The translations under genes were made by a program, and so were the position numbers. Shown here piece by piece: positions 59,443-64,000 of a stretch of 64,000 bases of DNA (position 1 is its first letter; each line of letters begins with the position of its first letter). Below the pieces are notes generated by a model that was not told the DNA's origin, searched no databases, and worked only from the letters and a program-made list of their open reading frames with translations. The DNA comes from Blastococcus_B deserti (GTDB taxonomy: Bacteria; Actinomycetota; Actinomycetes; Mycobacteriales; Geodermatophilaceae): assembly GCF_042682525.1 (NCBI RefSeq), contig NZ_JBHUHP010000006.1, forward strand, positions 1-64,000. The letters are read 5' to 3'.

Positions 59443-60189
59443 GTGCTCGTACTGCTGCCGCCGTCGGAGACCAAGGCCCCCGGTGGGGACGGCGCAGCGC
59501 TGGACCTCGCGGCGCTGAGCGCTCCCGAGCTGACGCCGGTGCGCGCGGAGATCGCCGAGGCCGTGGTGGAGCTCGCCGGCGACGTCCCGGCCGCACGGGC
59601 GGCCCTGGGCCTGTCGCCGAAGCAGGACGCCGAGATCGAGCGCAACGCCACCTTGTGGACCAGCCCGACCCGGCCGGCCCTGGAGCGGTACACCGGCGTG
59701 CTCTACGACGCACTCGACGTCGCCTCGATGACGCGTGCCCAGCGCGCCCGGGCCGGCCGGCGGCTCGCCGTCGGCTCCGCCCTCTTCGGGCTCGTCCGCG
59801 GCGACGACCCGATCCCCGCCTACCGGCTCTCCGCCGGGTCCGCGCTCCCCGGCCTGCCCACCCTGCGCGCGCTCTGGAGGCCGGCGCTGACGCCCGTGCT
59901 GGCGGCGGTCGACGAGCTCGTCGTCGACCTGCGCAGCGGGTCCTACACGGCCCTCGCCCCGGTTGGGGGTGCCGTGACGGTCGACGTGCTCAGCGAGCGG
60001 CCCGACGGCACCCGCTCGGTGGTCAGCCACTTCAACAAGGCGCACAAGGGCCGGGTGGCCCGGCTGCTCGCCCTGTCGGCCGCCGAGCCCGGGGACGTCG
60101 TGCGACTGCGGAGCCTGCTGAGGCGCGCGGGGTTGCACGTGGAACATGACGGTGGCACGCGGCTCACGCTGGTCGTCCCGGCTCCGTGA
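59443..60189 (+). CDS. yaaA: YaaA family peroxide stress protein
   Basis: 248 residues: LVLLPPSETKAPGGDG at the start, RYTGVLYDAL, RRLAVGSALFGLVRGDDPIP, and SHFNKAHKGRVARLL. YaaA lowers free iron and limits Fenton damage in E. coli. GTG 59443; TACCGT ends 8 nt upstream and there is no ribosome binding site, so the mRNA may be leaderless. Confidence 0.92.
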   Translation: MLVLLPPSETKAPGGDGAALDLAALSAPELTPVRAEIAEAVVELAGDVPAARAALGLSPKQDAEIERNATLWTSPTRPALERYTGVLYDALDVASMTRAQRARAGRRLAVGSALFGLVRGDDPIPAYRLSAGSALPGLPTLRALWRPALTPVLAAVDELVVDLRSGSYTALAPVGGAVTVDVLSERPDGTRSVVSHFNKAHKGRVARLLALSAAEPGDVVRLRSLLRRAGLHVEHDGGTRLTLVVPAP

Positions 60190-60223
60190 TCCGCGACCCG
60201 CGGGCGACGTGATATCCGTCAGG

Positions 60224-60241
60224 TTGGTTGCGCGCAACCAA
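60224..60241 (+). promoter_or_regulatory. Perfect 18-bp palindrome before the phosphatase gene
   Basis: TTGGTTGCGCGCAACCAA, 18 of 18, 95 bp before the GTG at 60336. It stands out as AT-rich at its ends in GC-rich DNA and looks like a dimeric regulator site. Confidence 0.6.
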
Positions 60242-60335
60242 GACTCCATGAGTAACTGGGAGCCGAGGGCGCCGCTCCAACTCCGTGGTCGCGCTCCCAT
60301 GCGTCTCCCGGGTCGACCGGGACGGAAAGGCATCG

Positions 60336-62924
60336 GTGGACGTCTCCACGGATCGGTCGCTCCCCGGTGAACGCGCCGCGGCCCGGCTGACCAGCGATCC
60401 GGCGCGCCTCGACGAGGCCCGGCGGCTGCTGCCGGTCGACGGCGGCTCCCGGGCCCTGGACCGGCTGGCCCAGCTGGCCGCGCGCCTGCTGGGCACCGTC
60501 GCCAGCCAGGTGTCCCTGCTGACCGACGTCCAGCTCGTGGCGGCCGGCGACGGTCTCCCAGCCGGGACCGTCGGCACCCGGAGCCCGCTCGACGAGTCGC
60601 TCTGCACGGTCACGGCCGCCGGCGCCGGAGCGCTGGTGGTCGCGGACGCGCGGACCGACGAGCGGGTCCGGAGCCTGCCTCCGGTGGTCTCGGGGCAGGT
60701 CGGCGCCTACCTCGGCACCCCCTTGCTCGGGATGGGGGGCCAGGTGATCGGAGCGCTCTGCGTCTTCGGCCCTGAAGCGCGCGAGTGGTCCGAGGACGAC
60801 GTCGCGACACTGCGCCAGCTGGCGGAGTCGGCCGTCACCGAGCTGGAGCTGTCGGCGCTGGTCCGCCAGTACGAACACGACCGGGTGCGCTGGGGGCTGG
60901 CGATCGACGCCGGCGGCGTGGGCACGTTCGACTGGGACCTGGCCACCGGTCAGCTGGCGTGGGACGAACAGCTGATCCGCATGTTCGGGTACGACGCCGA
61001 GACCTTCGACCGGAGCATCGAGGCGTTCAACGCCCGCCTGCACCCCGACGACCTGGACCGCGTCAGCGAGACGCTCGAGCACTCCATCGCCACCTGCAGC
61101 GAGTACGACGCCGAGTACCGCGTCGTCCTGCCCGACGGGGACACCCGCTGGGTGCACGCCCGGGGCCGCGCCCTCGCCGGCCCGGACGGCCGCGCCGTCC
61201 GCGTGATCGGCGCGGCCTACGACACCACGGGCGAGCGCGAGGCCGCGACCCGCCTCACCCGCGTGCTCGAGGCCATGCCCGCCGGCTTCTACAGCCTCGA
61301 CCGCGAGTGGCGGTTCACGCACGTGAACGCCGAGGCCGAGCGCCTGCTCGGGCGCAGCCGCGACGACCTCCTGGGGCGGGTGATCTGGGAGGACTGGCCG
61401 GCGGCGGTGAACAGCATCTTCGAGGACAGCTACCGCCGCGCCGTCCGCACCGGGCAGCCCGTCGCCTTCGACGCGTACTACCCCGCACCCCTGGAGGGCT
61501 GGTACGAGCTGCGCGCGTGGCCCAGCCCGGACGGCCTGTCCGTGTACTTCACCGAGATCACCGAGCGCCGGCGGATGCAGGAGCAGGCCACCCGTTCCGC
61601 CGAGCGCCTGGCGATCCTCGCCCGGGTGAGCGCCGAGCTCGCCGGCACGCTGGACGCGCAGGCCGCGGCCGCGCACCTCCCGCGCCTCGTCGTCCCCTCG
61701 CTCGCCGACTTCGCCGTCGTCACGATCGTGGACCCGGACGGGCGGCCACGGGACGTGGGCTCGTGGCACATCGACTCCGCTTCCCGGCCGGTTCTGGAGC
61801 GCTACACCGCGGTGCGCCTGGAGTCGATGCCCGCGACCTCGCCCGTGGCGCGTGCACTGCTCAGCGGCGAGCCCGTCCGCGAGCGGGGGCGCACGGTGAC
61901 GGACATGCTCCTGCCCGGTGAGGCCAGGGACCTGCTCACCGTCCTGCGGCCGGAGTCGGCGGCCGTCCTCCCCATGCGCGGCCGGGGTCGCATCCTGGGC
62001 CTGCTGACGCTCTACTTCCGTGCCATCACGGGGGTGGAGGACGAGGACCTCGCCATGGCGCAGGACGTCGCCGACCGGGCGGGGCTGGCCCTGGACAACG
62101 CACGTCTCTACAACGCCCAGCAGCAGCTCGCCGAGGGGCTGCAGCGGAGCTTGCTGACCGAGCCACCGGAACCCGACCACGCCGAGATCGCGGTGCGGTA
62201 CCTGCCCGCGGCCGAGGCCGCCCGCGTGGGTGGCGACTGGTACGACGCCTTCCTCCAGCCGAGCGGCTCGACGATGCTCGTGATCGGCGACGTGGTCGGC
62301 CACGACACCGCCGCCGCGGCGGCGATGGGACAGCTGCGCGGCCTGCTCCGGGGGATCGCCACCTACAGCGACGCGGGTCCCGTCGAGGTGCTCCGCGGCC
62401 TGGACGCCTCCATGACCACGCTGCAGACCCGGACCCTTGCCACCGCCGCCGTCGCCCGGTTCGAGCAGACCCGGGACGAGCTCGCGCGCGGGGTCACCCG
62501 TATGCGCTGGGCCAACGCCGGCCACCTCCCGCCGCTGGTGCTCAACCCGGACGGCAGCGTGGCCGAGCTGGCCAGCTGGAAGGGCGACCTGCTGCTGGGG
62601 GTCGACCCGGACGTCCAACGGCGGGAGTCCGTGGTGACGCTCGACCGCGGGGCGACGGTGCTGCTCTACACCGACGGGCTGGTCGAGCGCCGGGACGCCG
62701 ACCTCGACGCCGGCCTGGTGCGGCTGCGGGACGCCCTGGTGGAGCTGGCCGACCGCCCGCTGCAGGAGATGCTCGACGAGGTGCTCGATCGGATGGTCGA
62801 CGGGCATCCCGACGACGACGTCGCGGTCGTGGCGGTCCGGCTGCACCCGCAGGACCGCCCCCGGCCGGCCGAGGCGGGGCCGACCCGGGTGCCGCCGAAC
62901 GTACCGGCCGACCCCGCGGGCTGA
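60336..62924 (+). CDS. GAF-PAS-PAS-GAF sensor with SpoIIE/PP2C phosphatase
   Basis: 862 residues. GAF (~25-170; LDESLCTVTAAGAGALVVAD, LGTPLLGMGGQVIGALCVFG), PAS/PAC (~180-290), second PAS (~295-410; VLEAMPAGFYSLDREWRFTH), GAF (~415-580) and PP2C SpoIIE domain (~585-825) with metal sites GGDWYDAF, GDVVGHD, NAGHLPP and LLYTDGLVE. It probably dephosphorylates an anti-anti-sigma factor to activate a SigB/SigF-type sigma factor. No membrane helix. GTG 60336 has GAAAGG 5 nt upstream; the protein ends Pro-rich. Confidence 0.93.
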   Translation: MDVSTDRSLPGERAAARLTSDPARLDEARRLLPVDGGSRALDRLAQLAARLLGTVASQVSLLTDVQLVAAGDGLPAGTVGTRSPLDESLCTVTAAGAGALVVADARTDERVRSLPPVVSGQVGAYLGTPLLGMGGQVIGALCVFGPEAREWSEDDVATLRQLAESAVTELELSALVRQYEHDRVRWGLAIDAGGVGTFDWDLATGQLAWDEQLIRMFGYDAETFDRSIEAFNARLHPDDLDRVSETLEHSIATCSEYDAEYRVVLPDGDTRWVHARGRALAGPDGRAVRVIGAAYDTTGEREAATRLTRVLEAMPAGFYSLDREWRFTHVNAEAERLLGRSRDDLLGRVIWEDWPAAVNSIFEDSYRRAVRTGQPVAFDAYYPAPLEGWYELRAWPSPDGLSVYFTEITERRRMQEQATRSAERLAILARVSAELAGTLDAQAAAAHLPRLVVPSLADFAVVTIVDPDGRPRDVGSWHIDSASRPVLERYTAVRLESMPATSPVARALLSGEPVRERGRTVTDMLLPGEARDLLTVLRPESAAVLPMRGRGRILGLLTLYFRAITGVEDEDLAMAQDVADRAGLALDNARLYNAQQQLAEGLQRSLLTEPPEPDHAEIAVRYLPAAEAARVGGDWYDAFLQPSGSTMLVIGDVVGHDTAAAAAMGQLRGLLRGIATYSDAGPVEVLRGLDASMTTLQTRTLATAAVARFEQTRDELARGVTRMRWANAGHLPPLVLNPDGSVAELASWKGDLLLGVDPDVQRRESVVTLDRGATVLLYTDGLVERRDADLDAGLVRLRDALVELADRPLQEMLDEVLDRMVDGHPDDDVAVVAVRLHPQDRPRPAEAGPTRVPPNVPADPAG

Positions 62925-62942
62925 ACGGCCGGGTGCGGGCCT

Positions 62943-62990
62943 CTGCAGGATCCCGCCGCGACCTGTGAGTGGTGGGGTCAGGGGGTCCTT
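62943..62990 (-). repeat. Gene-end repeat element, copy D (after the DEAD helicase gene)
   Basis: Read in helicase orientation: AAGGACCCCCTGACCCC, CACCACTCACAGGTCGCGG, then GGCGGGATCC. The stop codon TGA of the helicase gene is inside the element. Confidence 0.65.
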
Positions 62991-64000
62991 GCGTTGTCGC
63001 GGCGGATCGTCGCCTTGCGCCCCTTGATCATCGTCGACTTCAGGGCCCGGATGACCTCGTCCGCGGCGTTCTCCGGCACCTCCACCAGTGCGAACCGCTG
63101 ATGGATCTCGATGGCGCCGATGTCGCGACCGGTCAGCCCGGTCTCGCCGGTGATCGCGCCGACGAGGTCGCCAGGACGGATACCGGCCTCGCGCCCGGCG
63201 CCGACGAACAGGCGGGCGGCCGGCCCGCCGGAGGAGCGCCGCGCCCGTGGCCCGTCACCGCGGGCACTCCCCCGGGCCTCGGGCCGCCGCCCGGAGTCGG
63301 CGCGGAACGTGACCTGCGGGATGTCCTCCTCGTCGTCGGCCCCTCCCCCGGCCTCGTGGGCGAGCTTGACCGCCGCGAGCGCGACCTCCATGAGGTCGAA
63401 CTCGTCGGCCAGCGTCTCGACGACGACGCGGAACCGGGCGAGGTCGTCGCCGAGAAGGCTCTCGCGCAGCGCGGCCCGGGTGAGGTCCAGGCGCCGGGCC
63501 CGCAGGTCGGCGACCGTGGGGACCGTCTGTACCGAGATCGGCGCTCCGGCGACCCGTTCGATGGTCTTGAGCATGCGGTGCTCCCGGGGCTCGGCCAGCG
63601 TGATGGCCACGCCCTCGCGCCCGGCTCGCCCCACCCGGCCGATCCGGTGCACGTACGACTCCGGCGCCGAAGGGACGTCGTAGTTGACGACGTGGGTGAG
63701 CTGCTCGATGTCCAGCCCGCGGGCCGCGACGTCGGTGGCGACCAGGAGGTCGGCGGTGCCGCCCCGCAGCCGGGCCATCACCCGGTCGCGCTGCTCCTGG
63801 CTCATCCCGCCGTGCAACGCCTCGGCGCGGTAGCCGCGGCCGTTGAGCGTCTCGGTGAGGGAGTCGACCTCCTCGCGGGTGCGGCAGAACACGATCGCCG
63901 CCGCCGGAGCCTCGATGTCCAGGATCCGGCCGAGGGCCGCCGGCTTGGCCGCCCGAGGGACGACGTAGGCGGTCTGCCGGACCCGGGGCGCCTCCCCGGC
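62978..64000 (-). CDS. DEAD-box RNA helicase (CsdA/DeaD type), 5' part beyond the window
   Basis: 341 residues of the C-terminal part; the frame is open to 64000. RecA2 helicase domain: AAIVFCRTREEVDSL (motif IV), LLVATDVAARGLDI (V), YVHRIGRVGRAGREG (VI; the usual Thr after HRIGR is Val). Then an acidic/basic linker and a DbpA-type RNA-binding domain (LVGAITGETGLTGRDIGAIE, FALVEVPENAADEVI). It unwinds structured RNA, often in ribosome assembly or cold adaptation. The N-terminal Q, Walker A and DEAD motifs are outside the window. Confidence 0.93.
   Translation of the reverse strand, partial: AGEAPRVRQTAYVVPRAAKPAALGRILDIEAPAAAIVFCRTREEVDSLTETLNGRGYRAEALHGGMSQEQRDRVMARLRGGTADLLVATDVAARGLDIEQLTHVVNYDVPSAPESYVHRIGRVGRAGREGVAITLAEPREHRMLKTIERVAGAPISVQTVPTVADLRARRLDLTRAALRESLLGDDLARFRVVVETLADEFDLMEVALAAVKLAHEAGGGADDEEDIPQVTFRADSGRRPEARGSARGDGPRARRSSGGPAARLFVGAGREAGIRPGDLVGAITGETGLTGRDIGAIEIHQRFALVEVPENAADEVIRALKSTMIKGRKATIRRDNARTP

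Noticed and set aside
1..64000. tRNA, rRNA or complete insertion sequences
   Set aside because: No cloverleaf with a GTTCGA arm, no rRNA stretch and no transposase gene were recognised on reading both strands; small RNAs cannot be excluded by eye.

Overview
The window comes from a very GC-rich (roughly 73-75%) actinobacterium. Codon use, the many GTG starts, 4-nt stop/start overlaps, TANNNT -10 boxes close to start codons, a mycofactocin cluster and DUF222-HNH (13E12-type) genes together suggest the Geodermatophilaceae (Blastococcus/Geodermatophilus/Modestobacter group). That placement is an inference. It is a draft assembly with three N runs: inside coxL (3557-3601), at 26650-26655 and at 28798-28832. 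No rRNA, tRNA, CRISPR array or intact IS element was seen.

Layout. 1-156: 5' end of a gene that looks like DUF222-HNH. 0.4-5.6 kb: coxS-L-M-G on the minus strand, encoding a form II molybdenum hydroxylase (active-site loop AYRGAGR, not the CO-dehydrogenase AYRCSFR). 5.8-9.9 kb: two MFS exporters around an AcoR-like GAF regulator. 9.9-21.3 kb: a mycofactocin locus: mftF, mftE, a PPOX-fold protein, a GGDEF-EAL protein, mftC, mftB and mftA, divergent from mftR and mftD, then an FAD monooxygenase and an NDMA-dependent alcohol dehydrogenase. 21.3-26.6 kb: maturation genes for the Mo enzyme (coxD, coxE, XdhC) and a MoxR-vWA fusion. 26.7-31 kb: PRC-barrel/DUF2382, DUF3097, aldo/keto reductase, MFS. 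31.1-38.4 kb: moaA-moaD on the plus strand and a minus-strand operon HTH-TOBE, modA-modB-modC, mocA, moaE. 38.4-40.8 kb: a frameshifted DUF222-HNH gene with repeat arrays and inverted repeats around it. 40.8-64 kb: housekeeping and stress genes (RecQ-like helicase, Nramp-like transporter, carbamoyltransferase, acyl-CoA dehydrogenase, nuclease, ArsR-VOC pair, LCP protein, acyl-ACP desaturase, exonuclease III, formaldehyde dehydrogenase, aquaporin, YaaA, a GAF/PAS/SpoIIE phosphatase and the 3' part of a DEAD-box helicase gene).

How the genes may work together. About 38 kb is devoted to one molybdenum hydroxylase and one mycofactocin-linked alcohol oxidation system: molybdate import (ModABC), pterin synthesis (MoaA, MoaD, MoaE), MCD cofactor formation (MocA), cofactor insertion/sulfuration (XdhC, CoxD, CoxE), the apo-enzyme (CoxSLM) and its membrane recruiter (CoxG). 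The mft genes make the redox cofactor that the NDMA-dependent dehydrogenase needs. A reasonable, untested reading is alcohol to aldehyde by the mycofactocin dehydrogenase, then aldehyde to acid by the form II hydroxylase.

Regulatory and repeat signals found by eye: a family of about 60-bp elements directly after stop codons, always in gene orientation; several apparently leaderless promoters; palindromes lying exactly in promoter spacers (ArsR gene, mod operon); a SigB/SigF-like promoter for a DUF4383 gene; and strong GC hairpin terminators. Starts were chosen from Shine-Dalgarno spacing and overlaps; where uncertain this is stated.
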